Shown here piece by piece: positions 42,359 to 49,425 of a DNA stretch of 52,249 bases (within the stretch, counting starts at the first letter, position 1; each line of letters starts with the position of its first letter). Source of the DNA: JBCDGH01 sp038751365. Its GTDB lineage: Bacteria; Patescibacteriota; JACMRA01. The position numbers were made by a program, and so were the translations under genes. The DNA lies in NCBI GenBank assembly GCA_038751365.1, contig JBCDGH010000005.1:1-52249 (forward strand), in the 5' to 3' direction. The notes below the pieces were generated by a model that was given only the letters and a program-made list of their open reading frames with translations, was not told the origin of the DNA and did no database searches.

Positions 42359-42932
42359 CTTGATCATTTTTACTCCGACTCTGTTCGTAGAGTGAGTGAG
42401 CTAATACTTTCAAAAACAGTATTTCGTCTTGCGAGTAAGGATTAAGGTAGCTAATCACTTTAAATAACTGTCTATACGATTTTGGATTATATAGACTCTT
42501 GCTAGAAAGACCGACTGGCAAGCTTAGCTTCATCTTCTTGGCGTTATTAAGCAAAACTTCTAAATGCTTGTTTTCAATCTGGGCAGCATAAAAAGTTTCT
42601 TTACGCTTTCTAAAGTCTATCTCTCTAGCTTTGTAAGAGTATGGAAGATAAGGATGTGAATAGTTATATGAGTTGCTTTTTTTATCTAAACCAACCACTT
42701 CTCGCATTATCTTAGTAGAGATTTTAGTCAGCCAACCAGTTTTGTTTGTATTAGAGTGTTTTAGCTTTTGTAATCTTTCTTTTTGATAATCACTAGATCT
42801 ATCTTGGCGATTTTTAGTTGTAGGTTGAAATAATCCTTGGTGGTGAAGATACGCACTCAGATCCGTTTCGTCGACTATTTTTCTCTCTTTAGATTGTGCT
42901 TTCAGAATACTAGGACTATTTTCAGTAAACAT
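42351..42932 (-). CDS. Unknown basic protein
   Basis: A 193-residue protein, strongly basic (many Lys/Arg, Tyr and Ser), of unknown family and without membrane spans. The middle, KAREIDFRKRKETFYAAQIENKHLEVLLNNAKKM (helical, charged), suggests nucleic-acid or partner binding, but no motif supports it. The start is set at ATG 42932 because the upstream ATG at 42977 lies inside a terminator hairpin of the preceding gene. It converges on the transporter gene with an 8-bp overlap. Confidence 0.6.
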   Translation of the reverse strand: MFTENSPSILKAQSKERKIVDETDLSAYLHHQGLFQPTTKNRQDRSSDYQKERLQKLKHSNTNKTGWLTKISTKIMREVVGLDKKSNSYNYSHPYLPYSYKAREIDFRKRKETFYAAQIENKHLEVLLNNAKKMKLSLPVGLSSKSLYNPKSYRQLFKVISYLNPYSQDEILFLKVLAHSLYEQSRSKNDQAI

Positions 42933-42950
42933 ATAAATCCTATTTAAATT

Positions 42951-42991
42951 AAAAATTATTAAAACCACCCTCAACATTGCTGGAGAGTGGT
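42951..42991 (-). terminator. Rho-independent terminator after the 43001 gene
   Basis: Minus strand: ACCACTCTC (42991-42983), ten-base loop, GAGGGTGGT (42972-42964), nine pairs with one G-U, then a U-rich tail (TTTTAATAATTTTT). It begins 10 bp after the stop codon and shows that the next gene starts its own transcript. Confidence 0.85.
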
Positions 42992-43000
42992 CGTTTTAAA

Positions 43001-43441
43001 CTAGATATAGAAATTATCTTTTAAAAAAAGATCTAGTTGTCCAGTGCTTATAATGTAGTCACTAATAGAATAAAATAGTATCGTACTTTGATGAAGCTCG
43101 AATGTTACTTTCTGTTCATTGCTTATGATTTCAACTACGTAGAAAGGTTTTCCAAAAACTGGTTTTTCTATTAAAACTTTCAAATAGACATTTTTGGATC
43201 CATTCCTATGTAGAACTACAATAAAATTCTTACTGTAGTACAAGTTTTCTGAGTTAAGTCTTTCTAAATCAGAGAAAAACTTTATTTCATCTGTTATTAG
43301 TACTTTGTTTACCTTCTTTAAATACCTTATCAACTTTAGGAGCTGTTTTACCTTTTCAATAATTATTTCGGCTTGATCTTCTAAAACTTCTCCTTGATTT
43401 ACAATTTTAACAGAAACAGAACTTTTCTTTATTTTTAGCAT
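43001..43441 (-). CDS. Unknown small soluble protein
   Basis: A 146-residue protein I do not recognise: an N-terminal beta-alpha region (SVSVKIVNQGEVLEDQAEIIIEKVKQLLKLIRYLKK is basic and helical in its second half) and a strand-rich C-terminal half (NFIVVLHRNG…KPFYVVEIIS…VTFELHQ). It is monocistronic: a promoter 43-72 bp upstream and a terminator 10 bp downstream. A GGTGGAG ribosome site sits at a good distance before ATG 43441, which is unusual in this window. Confidence 0.65.
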   Translation of the reverse strand: MLKIKKSSVSVKIVNQGEVLEDQAEIIIEKVKQLLKLIRYLKKVNKVLITDEIKFFSDLERLNSENLYYSKNFIVVLHRNGSKNVYLKVLIEKPVFGKPFYVVEIISNEQKVTFELHQSTILFYSISDYIISTGQLDLFLKDNFYI

Positions 43442-43483
43442 TCTGAAATCTCCACCCTAGAATACAAAATCAGGACTGTATTT

Positions 43484-43512
43484 AAACTACCACAATTACT
43501 AATTAATGTCAA
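43484..43512 (-). promoter_or_regulatory. Promoter of the 43001 gene
   Basis: Minus strand: TTGACA (43512-43507), 17 bp, TAGTTT (43489-43484), followed by a leader of about 36 bases that contains GGTGGAG before ATG 43441. This is a leadered, Shine-Dalgarno transcript in contrast to the leaderless group. Confidence 0.55.
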
Positions 43513-43539
43513 ATAATATTTTTCGACATATGATTAGCT

Positions 43540-44298
43540 CTATTCAATAAGAACAGAGCCGTTCTCAGACAAGTTATTCTCAACGTCACCTATCCCATCA
43601 TAAAAACCTCTATCAAGTAAATAGGTTTCAAACTGCCTGTCTAAACCAGTAATTACAGTAATTCCAATAATAATGAGAATAACTCCAAAGGCTTTTTTAA
43701 ACCAACCATCAGGATTAGCTGCCCAACGTAACTTAGTAGTAATAGTTCTACCCAGAAATCCAATTAATAGCATGACACTAGCCAAGCCTAAAGTATAAGC
43801 CAATAATAAAAGCACACCTCTATTAAAGTTTGACTCTGCTAAAAGCAAACCTACAATCACAAAAAAAGTAGGACTACAACTAGAAAAAACAGGACCTAAA
43901 GCCAGACCTAGAAAAATAGGTTCTAGAGGGGAATTTGAGGCTTTTGATTTCTCTAAGATATTGTCTGACCTTCTTTGCAAACTCAGCTTAAGAGAGATTT
44001 TATTCCAAATTACTGGAAAGAGACTTATCATACCAAATAGCAGAATTACTGATCCGGCAATGACTCTCCATAGGCTGTCATCAAGATCTTCCAAGAGTGG
44101 GTTGAACCTCAACAGCGATCTTAGCAATAGAGTAATTACAAATACCGAAACAGACAGTGAACCAACTATAATAAACAAGTTACTAAGATTTTTCTGTTTA
44201 GCTGAAGATCCGATGATGATTGGCAATAGAGGCAGAGAGCAGGGAGCCAAAACAGTCAATATACCGGCTAGGAAAGATATAACTAGGGAAACTAACAT
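43540..44298 (-). CDS. CcdA/DsbD-type transmembrane thiol transporter
   Basis: A 252-residue protein with six to seven membrane spans. The two redox cysteines lie in LAPCSLPLLPIIIGSS (near residue 20) and FSSCSPTFFVIVGLLLAES (near 140), matching the CcdA/DsbD transmembrane domain that carries reducing power across the membrane. The start is ATG 44298 (MLVSLVISFL); the in-frame TTG 44313 would overlap the upstream gene. It lies 4 bp after the stop of the exported thioredoxin gene, so the two form a split DsbD-like electron-transfer pair. Confidence 0.88.
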   Translation of the reverse strand: MLVSLVISFLAGILTVLAPCSLPLLPIIIGSSAKQKNLSNLFIIVGSLSVSVFVITLLLRSLLRFNPLLEDLDDSLWRVIAGSVILLFGMISLFPVIWNKISLKLSLQRRSDNILEKSKASNSPLEPIFLGLALGPVFSSCSPTFFVIVGLLLAESNFNRGVLLLLAYTLGLASVMLLIGFLGRTITTKLRWAANPDGWFKKAFGVILIIIGITVITGLDRQFETYLLDRGFYDGIGDVENNLSENGSVLIE

Positions 44299-44302
44299 AG
44301 GC

Positions 44303-44911
44303 TCATGAAGCAAAAGCTTGGTCTATAGATTCTAGTGTATTAAGTGGTGGTAAGCCCTGACTACTGGCTTCTTTATTTCCGTCTTGATCTACCTGAACAA
44401 GGGTATGCTGCTGTACTACTTGGTGCTTTTTCTTAAGCTCCTGACTGGAGTCGAAATCTACTTTCATAATAAGCAAGTCATCTGGAATCTGAGCCTTGTT
44501 ATCATTGATGTCTTTCTCTAGACCCTTACAAGATGGACACCAAGAGGCGTGATAGAATAGAACTACTCGACCATTTTCGGCATTTGCCAATTTAGACTCA
44601 TCGTAGTCAATGTACCCTGATTCAAAGACAGCTACCTCTTCATCACCTACAGAATTATTATCGGAAGAAGTTGTGGAAGTATCACTACCCTCCTGATCTG
44701 CATTAGAATCTGACTCCATCTTGCTATCATTTGATTCTGAGTCTTTCTTATCCTCAACTACGTCAACCTGAGTCGTCCTAGCAGTATCTTTTTCTTTATT
44801 TTCTTCATCTTTATCATTATCTCTACTATTATAGGCTATAACAGCAACAAAGAACAAAGCTACCAAAACAGAACCAACTATTAAATATTTTTTTAATGCA
44901 TTATTATTCAT
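44303..44911 (-). CDS. Membrane-anchored thioredoxin-like protein
   Basis: A 202-residue protein. It has an N-terminal membrane anchor (about 9-27) and a long acidic Asp/Glu/Ser linker (about 28-88), then a thioredoxin domain with YHASWCPSCKGLEKDI (active site WCPSC near 120) and LIMKVDFDSSQELKKKHQVVQQHTLVQVDQDGN. The usual cis-Pro region reads QQHTLVQV, so cis-Pro is replaced by His/Thr. It acts outside the membrane and would be reduced by the adjacent CcdA-like protein. It ends in TGA. Confidence 0.9.
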   Translation of the reverse strand: MNNNALKKYLIVGSVLVALFFVAVIAYNSRDNDKDEENKEKDTARTTQVDVVEDKKDSESNDSKMESDSNADQEGSDTSTTSSDNNSVGDEEVAVFESGYIDYDESKLANAENGRVVLFYHASWCPSCKGLEKDINDNKAQIPDDLLIMKVDFDSSQELKKKHQVVQQHTLVQVDQDGNKEASSQGLPPLNTLESIDQAFAS

Positions 44912-44917
44912 GACGTT

Positions 44918-44946
44918 AAGATCTTGGAACTAAAGATTAATGTCAA
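44918..44946 (-). promoter_or_regulatory. Promoter of the thioredoxin/CcdA unit, leaderless arrangement
   Basis: Minus strand: TTGACA (44946-44941), 17 bp, GATCTT (44923-44918), six bases, ATG at 44911. It has the same geometry as the murG-like and antitoxin genes, and the predicted transcript starts at the ATG. Confidence 0.6.
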
Positions 44947-44977
44947 GCTAATTATGAGTTGTTTCTGCAAAATAGGC

Positions 44978-45253
44978 TTATTTAGTAGTTTTTACCTCAG
45001 GAAGTAAATCGCTTTTTCTTTGTGGTGGTTTGATAATAAGTAAAATTATCATAGATAAACAAAATATCAAAGTCAGGAGAAGCGAGTGGAAAATCACCCA
45101 AAAAGCTATGTTTGATACCATTTTATCAGCTATCTCATAATCATACCAAGAATATATGAAAGAAGAGATAAAAGGTGTTACTGCCAACATCACTAACAAA
45201 TTAAACAGCAAATATACACTGATGAACTTATAGGAGGCAAGATTTAGTTTCAT
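44978..45253 (-). CDS. Small two-span membrane protein
   Basis: A 91-residue protein with two long hydrophobic segments and a basic Pro-rich tail (KPPQRKSDLLPEVKTTK), of unknown family. It starts with ATG at 45253 and sits upstream of the thioredoxin gene, 66 bp apart, with a promoter between them. The 298 bp beyond it (45254-45551) hold no gene, RNA or repeat that I can recognise. Confidence 0.55.
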   Translation of the reverse strand: MKLNLASYKFISVYLLFNLLVMLAVTPFISSFIYSWYDYEIADKMVSNIAFWVIFHSLLLTLIFCLSMIILLIIKPPQRKSDLLPEVKTTK

Positions 45254-45551
45254 ATTTATAGGTTTTATTTTGTTGTTTGTATCTTATAATCTAACATTTA
45301 ATTATAGCACACATATTATTTCTGCGCAAAAATAAGACTACAGCTTTTACTTAATACTTCTTTCAAAATTCAAGCTTTCTTATTATCAAAAAAGGTGAAA
45401 GTTATTAGGAGGCAGCTGTTGGTAAGTGAAAGATTTTGGTAAGATTAGCTAGCAAAAAACTGCCCTTTAGAGACAGTTTAATGAAATAACTAACAAGGAA
45501 CAGATATGGCGCTCGACTTGTTAGTAAAGTTTAATGTTTAGCCGTTGAAAG

Positions 45552-45749
45552 TTACCTTTCCCAGAATTTGATGTATTTTAAATCAATATTTACCTGTTCT
45601 AAGTTAGTGTACTTTAAAACTTCAGAATCGACACTTGGTGAGGATCGGATAGACTTTGCTTCGTCCAAGCTAATTTCTTCAAGAAAAGACTCTCCAGGGT
45701 CATCATTTTTTCTGTTATCTCTACGTCTCTCAAATTCTTTTCTACTCAT
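45552..45749 (-). CDS. Small charged protein, possible partner of the 45789 gene
   Basis: A 65-residue acidic/basic protein (MSRKEFERRRDNRKNDDPG… rest helical and acidic) of unknown family. It has a good ribosome site, GGAG, 5 bp before ATG 45749, which makes this strand more credible than the overlapping frame on the plus strand. It starts 39 bp after the stop of the 45789 gene. A small co-transcribed pair of this size could be a toxin-antitoxin or effector-immunity pair, but nothing in the sequence proves it. Confidence 0.55.
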   Translation of the reverse strand: MSRKEFERRRDNRKNDDPGESFLEEISLDEAKSIRSSPSVDSEVLKYTNLEQVNIDLKYIKFWER

Positions 45750-45788
45750 CTTTTCTCCTTAATTTGGTTAGTTTGAACAAAGATGTTT

Positions 45789-46094
45789 TTAGTCTATTTT
45801 TTGATACCACCCTTCTGATTTATTATCAGAAAAGAATACTAGATATTTGGTATTTTCTGGTGTGTAACCTTCATATAAAAAATTATTTCCACTTCCATCT
45901 TCTCGAGAGACTGAATTTAGGTAAAAAACGCCAAAAGGACAATTAATACCTATATTTTCTTTCATTAACAAACATGCAGACTCAAATGACGGAAACTTTT
46001 TCAGTTCAATTTTTTGACCTTCATCAAATAGTTTCCATACATTAGAGGTTTCAACTTTATCAAAAGCATTCCAAGAAGAATTTGAGTTAGTCAT
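45789..46094 (-). CDS. Unknown small protein
   Basis: A 101-residue soluble protein of mixed strand and helix, with two Cys (SACLLMKENIGINCPFG) and an aromatic C-terminus (KYLVFFSDNKSEGWYQKID). The family is unknown. A GGA-rich site (AAAGGAAA) precedes ATG 46094. It is the first of two small minus-strand genes next to a secreted subtilase. The 229-bp region to the subtilase start contains the leader hairpins at 46282-46323 and nothing else I recognise. Confidence 0.65.
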   Translation of the reverse strand: MTNSNSSWNAFDKVETSNVWKLFDEGQKIELKKFPSFESACLLMKENIGINCPFGVFYLNSVSREDGSGNNFLYEGYTPENTKYLVFFSDNKSEGWYQKID

Positions 46095-46281
46095 GATTTT
46101 TTTCCTTTACTAAACTGTTTAAACTAGCTAGAAATCTTTGATAAGATCTCTAAGCTGAAAATAATATAGCATAAATAATAGCTAATGTCAAAGTATTATT
46201 TTTGACCTTAATATACTACTTAGGGTTTCAAGTCTGATATACTTATCTGAATCCACTAAATACTTGACGAAAAGGACTATT

Positions 46282-46323
46282 AACTCAAGGTTGAGTTGCT
46301 GCCACATAAGCAGCCTTATTTTT
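46282..46323 (+). promoter_or_regulatory. Tandem hairpins ending in a T run directly before a subtilase start
   Basis: The palindrome AACTCAAGGTTGAGTT (46282-46297) is followed at once by a GCTGC (46298-46302) / GCAGC (46310-46314) hairpin and CTTATTTTT, which abuts the ATG at 46324. The second hairpin has the form of an intrinsic terminator. It may attenuate the subtilase gene or end a short upstream RNA. Confidence 0.45.
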
Positions 46324-47925
46324 ATGCGTCGTAATACGATTTTGCATAGAGCCTTAGAAATTACAGGATCTTTAGTCCTGTGCTCTGTGCTATTAGTTTC
46401 TTTTTCAAGAGCTATATTAATAGATATAAGCGCTCAAACTAGAGCCGAAGAAAAATCATCCAAAATAGATGAGAAAATTAAATATAACAAATCTAGTAAA
46501 TACGAAGAACTAATTAAGAAATTAAACCAGGAGGAGGAAATTAGTGTAATAGTGTCTAGCTCTAATGATTCTCAATTGAATCAAAAATATCTAGAGAACT
46601 ATGCACGAGAGTACGCTAAGTATTTCCCCGAGTTCACTAATGAAGAAAATAAAGACCTTGATAAACAAGAATTACCTCCTATATATGAGGAATTGCAACA
46701 ACCTCTTTTAAAAGACCTTAGAAAGGCTGGATTAGAAGTGTCTAAAGTATCTTTTTATTCTCCAAATATTAGCCTAAATATTACTTCAGCACAACAACTT
46801 GAAAGGCTATTTGCAATTGAATCTATAGCCAATATTCAAGAAAATCAAGCTGACTACCCTACACTATCTAATAGTAACCCGGTAATCAAAGCCAGAGATA
46901 CTTGGAAATCTGGAGCAAAGGGTGGTGGTAAAAATAAAATAGTAGCCATATTAGACACTGGCGTACAAAGTGATCATCCTTTTTTGAATGGTAAAGTGAA
47001 TATTGAGGCTTGCTTTTCTAGTAAAGGCAATAATGTAGTCTCAAACTGCCCAAACGGCAAAGTCAAACAATATGGCAAGGATTCAGCCGCTCCGTGTACC
47101 TTTAGCTCAAGATGTGATCACGGTACACATGTAGCCGGAATAGCAGCAGGGACTAGCGAGGATAAAGAAGATGATTATCATGGTGTGGCTAGAGATGCTG
47201 ATATTATGGCAGTGCAGGTCTTTACTAGATTTAATAAACAAAGTAGCTGTGGAACATCCCCTGCACCTTGTTTAAAGAGTTATACTCAAGACCAAATAGA
47301 TGGCTTAAATTACGTGGGTCTGGGTGTACTAATTCAAACATTATTTAACACAACCAAAAGAATCGCTTCAGCTAATATGAGTCTTGGTAGTCGCAGCACC
47401 ACAACCAGCCACTGCAATAGTGACGCCCGCAAATCAATAATTGATACCCTAAACTCGTCAAAAGTAGCAACAGTCATTTCCGCTGGAAACGCAGGTAACT
47501 TTGGAATTTCTACACCTGGATGCATTTCTAGCGCTATCACTGTAGGAACTACAAACAACATTGACTCAGTATTTTATAATCGTCACCCAAACTTAGATTT
47601 GTTCGCCCCTGGGAGAAGTATTAATTCTTCTATAACCAGCTCAAACTATGGTTCTAAATCTGGCACATCAATGTCAGCACCTATGGTAGCTGGAGCCTTT
47701 GCAATATTATCTGCAAGACTACCATCTAATTCAGTAAACCAAAACCTCAAAGTACTACAAGATACAGGGGTTTCTGTGAGCTATACTAATTCTGGAACTA
47801 ACTACACAGAGAAGAGATTAAGATTTTGCAGATCTTACTGGAAATATAACTCCAAATGGTATTGTGGATTGTTTATTAAATACCCATACACAGAATCAAT
47901 CAAAAAAGTAGACTTGAGTATATAA
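46324..47925 (+). CDS. Secreted subtilisin-like serine protease (S8), C-terminal frameshift
   Basis: A 533-residue protein with a signal-anchor at about 8-32, a propeptide, and the catalytic triad: Asp in ILDTGVQSDHP (near 211), His in DHGTHVAGIAAG (near 265), Ser in SGTSMSAPMVAGAF (near 447), plus the oxyanion Asn in ISAGNAGN. Start at ATG 46324; the TTG at 46264 lies before the leader hairpins. After KRLRF the frame shows an odd Trp/Tyr/Cys-rich end. Dropping one T from the TTTT at 47824-47827 gives RFADLTGNITPNGIVDC, a natural continuation that ends at TAG 47909-47911. So the last 33 residues are probably out of frame. Confidence 0.9.
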   Translation: MRRNTILHRALEITGSLVLCSVLLVSFSRAILIDISAQTRAEEKSSKIDEKIKYNKSSKYEELIKKLNQEEEISVIVSSSNDSQLNQKYLENYAREYAKYFPEFTNEENKDLDKQELPPIYEELQQPLLKDLRKAGLEVSKVSFYSPNISLNITSAQQLERLFAIESIANIQENQADYPTLSNSNPVIKARDTWKSGAKGGGKNKIVAILDTGVQSDHPFLNGKVNIEACFSSKGNNVVSNCPNGKVKQYGKDSAAPCTFSSRCDHGTHVAGIAAGTSEDKEDDYHGVARDADIMAVQVFTRFNKQSSCGTSPAPCLKSYTQDQIDGLNYVGLGVLIQTLFNTTKRIASANMSLGSRSTTTSHCNSDARKSIIDTLNSSKVATVISAGNAGNFGISTPGCISSAITVGTTNNIDSVFYNRHPNLDLFAPGRSINSSITSSNYGSKSGTSMSAPMVAGAFAILSARLPSNSVNQNLKVLQDTGVSVSYTNSGTNYTEKRLRFCRSYWKYNSKWYCGLFIKYPYTESIKKVDLSI

Positions 47926-47954
47926 TCGTCAACTTATCAAACATAATCTCCAAG

Positions 47955-47994
47955 CCCCGACCAACCTCGGGGTAGCCTTATGTCTTATTTTTAT
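47955..47994 (+). terminator. Terminator after the subtilase gene
   Basis: CCCCGA (47955-47960), six-base loop, TCGGGG (47967-47972), followed after a few bases by a T-rich tail (47979-47994). GC-rich stem in an AT-rich background, 30 bp past the stop codon. Confidence 0.7.
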
Positions 47995-48046
47995 TAGCAG
48001 CAATTTGTATACCCTTCCTATGTTAACTTATACAAACTTTCACCTA

Positions 48047-48125
48047 AACTATACTTGTAAATAAGTTATTTACTTACTTGTTAAAAATTATTAGTTTTGA
48101 AGGTTGGAAGCGCAACTGGTATATT
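48047..48125 (+). promoter_or_regulatory. Promoter/operator element, copy 2
   Basis: ACTTGTAAATAAGT (48053-48066), then TTATTTACTTACTT-type sequence and CTGGTATATT (48116-48125), matches copy 1 at 41401-41480 closely over about 80 bp, with the -10 box at nearly the same distance (63 versus 64 bp). The right arm of the inverted repeat is degenerate here. ATG of the CPBP gene follows at 48186. Confidence 0.6.
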
Positions 48126-48185
48126 ATAATGCAATGTCGCGGTAATTATTTTGACTATATTCAGATATTGTGCTATAGCTGGTAG

Positions 48186-48785
48186 ATGAAAGGTGTACTT
48201 ACAAAAATCTTGGTATTCAGCCTATATATTATCCCAATTGTAGGCTTTGTAATACCTGAGAGTCAAGAACTAAAGTATATTTTTGCCACTATGCTAAGCA
48301 TACCAGGTTTGATTTATATATACAAAGAAAATACTTTTAAATCAATATCCTATATCGGTAATTGGAAAAGTTCTATAAAATTCGAGATTTTTTTTGTTAT
48401 ATCTTGCTCTATTTTAATGATTTTACTAAGGCGATTAGATATACTACCCGCAGCTCAATCAACTGAATTAATGCTCGATATTTCGGAGTTTCAAATATAC
48501 ATTTTATATGCCTTAGTTATGGCACCGGTTCAAGAGCTAATTTTTAGAGGTTTGATGTTTTTTCATGTTGATAAATTCTTCAAAAAGAGTTCATTTTCAA
48601 TTTTTTTAACTAGTTTTGTCTTTGGGTTATCTCACATTTGGTATCCTTCTCTAACCATAGTTTTCTGTACCTTTTTACTAGGTCTAGTTTGGGGGTTTAG
48701 TCGATATAAGTATAACTCTCTAGTAGGTCCTGTTATTGGTCATTCTTTTATTGGTGTACTAGCATTTATCCTTGAGATAATTTAG
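48186..48785 (+). CDS. CPBP-family (CAAX/ABI-type) intramembrane protease homologue
   Basis: A 199-residue protein with about six membrane spans and the three family motifs: APVQELIFRGLMFF (motif EExxxR), FGLSHIWYPS (motif FxxxH) and GHSFIGVLAF (motif HxxxN/x). The first Glu of EExxxR is Gln here, while the second Glu, the Arg and both His remain. CPBP proteins are intramembrane proteases or scaffolds, often in peptide maturation or self-immunity. It is preceded by a regulatory element shared with the transporter gene at 41516. The stop lies 4 bp from that of the opposing gene. Confidence 0.85.
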   Translation: MKGVLTKILVFSLYIIPIVGFVIPESQELKYIFATMLSIPGLIYIYKENTFKSISYIGNWKSSIKFEIFFVISCSILMILLRRLDILPAAQSTELMLDISEFQIYILYALVMAPVQELIFRGLMFFHVDKFFKKSSFSIFLTSFVFGLSHIWYPSLTIVFCTFLLGLVWGFSRYKYNSLVGPVIGHSFIGVLAFILEII

Positions 48786-48789
48786 AAAA

Positions 48790-49383
48790 CTAACTCTTAC
48801 CTAAACACCTAACACTGCCCATAGTAGAGTCAATATCATAAATAATCTTACCAAGAATATTACTTTTACTTACTCTAGCTTGCTTGAACTCTGACGTTGT
48901 ATCTTGATTATTTACTTCTACAAAATATTCTTCTGAACCTAACTCTAATATCTTATCTTCTATTTTCACTTCACTATTTGGCAAGGCTATAACTTTTCGA
49001 ATAAAAATTTGCTTCTCAGAAGAGCCTTGGTATATGATTATATCGCTCAAATCAAAACTTTTTATACTATTATCCAAGCAGGCTTGCTGACCATCGTAGA
49101 ATATAGGTTCCATAATATCGCCTTGAATTATAACTAGCTTTCTATTCTGGATATTACCTACAAAGTCATGGAGGCTTTTCACTACTTCATAACTTAAGTC
49201 TACATCTTCGCCATTGGAATCAGCTTTCAGATGATAATAGGTATTCAATCCCAGCAGTGCCAAACCAACAATAACACACAAAACTATCACAAATTGGAGA
49301 AAAATCCAGTGGTTTATTTTCCTAGTAACAGGGTTTTCGAAGTGGGTTTTTAGAGATTTGTCTTTGTTCAAAAAATCAAACAT
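48790..49383 (-). CDS. Signal peptidase I (S26) homologue lacking the catalytic residues
   Basis: A 197-residue protein with one N-terminal span (about 29-49) and an S26-fold outer domain: LVIIQGDIMEPIFYDGQQACLDNS, then DLSDIIIYQG and IFIRKVIALPNSEVKIEDKILELG. In active enzymes the first block is 'GdSMePtl..Gd' and the third 'IKRVIGLPGD'. Here the catalytic Ser is Ile, and the catalytic Lys position is Arg (order RK instead of KR). It is therefore likely not a signal peptidase in function; a binding role or decay is possible. ATG at 49383. Confidence 0.8.
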   Translation of the reverse strand: MFDFLNKDKSLKTHFENPVTRKINHWIFLQFVIVLCVIVGLALLGLNTYYHLKADSNGEDVDLSYEVVKSLHDFVGNIQNRKLVIIQGDIMEPIFYDGQQACLDNSIKSFDLSDIIIYQGSSEKQIFIRKVIALPNSEVKIEDKILELGSEEYFVEVNNQDTTSEFKQARVSKSNILGKIIYDIDSTMGSVRCLGKS

Positions 49384-49425
49384 TATAACTCAATTATATT
49401 TAAGATTAGTTATCTAGTCCAGATA

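Noticed and set aside
45488..45540. A tiny frame MALDLLVKFNV behind an AGGAA site
   Set aside because: Eleven residues with no support beyond a weak ribosome site.
45254..45551. A possible structured RNA (GGAGGCAGCTG-containing region)
   Set aside because: I could not fold it into any known RNA family, and no promoter-terminator pair frames it.
45568..45762. A 64-codon plus-strand frame opposite the 45552-45749 gene
   Set aside because: The minus-strand frame has a GGAG ribosome site and a more natural protein composition; this one looks like its shadow.
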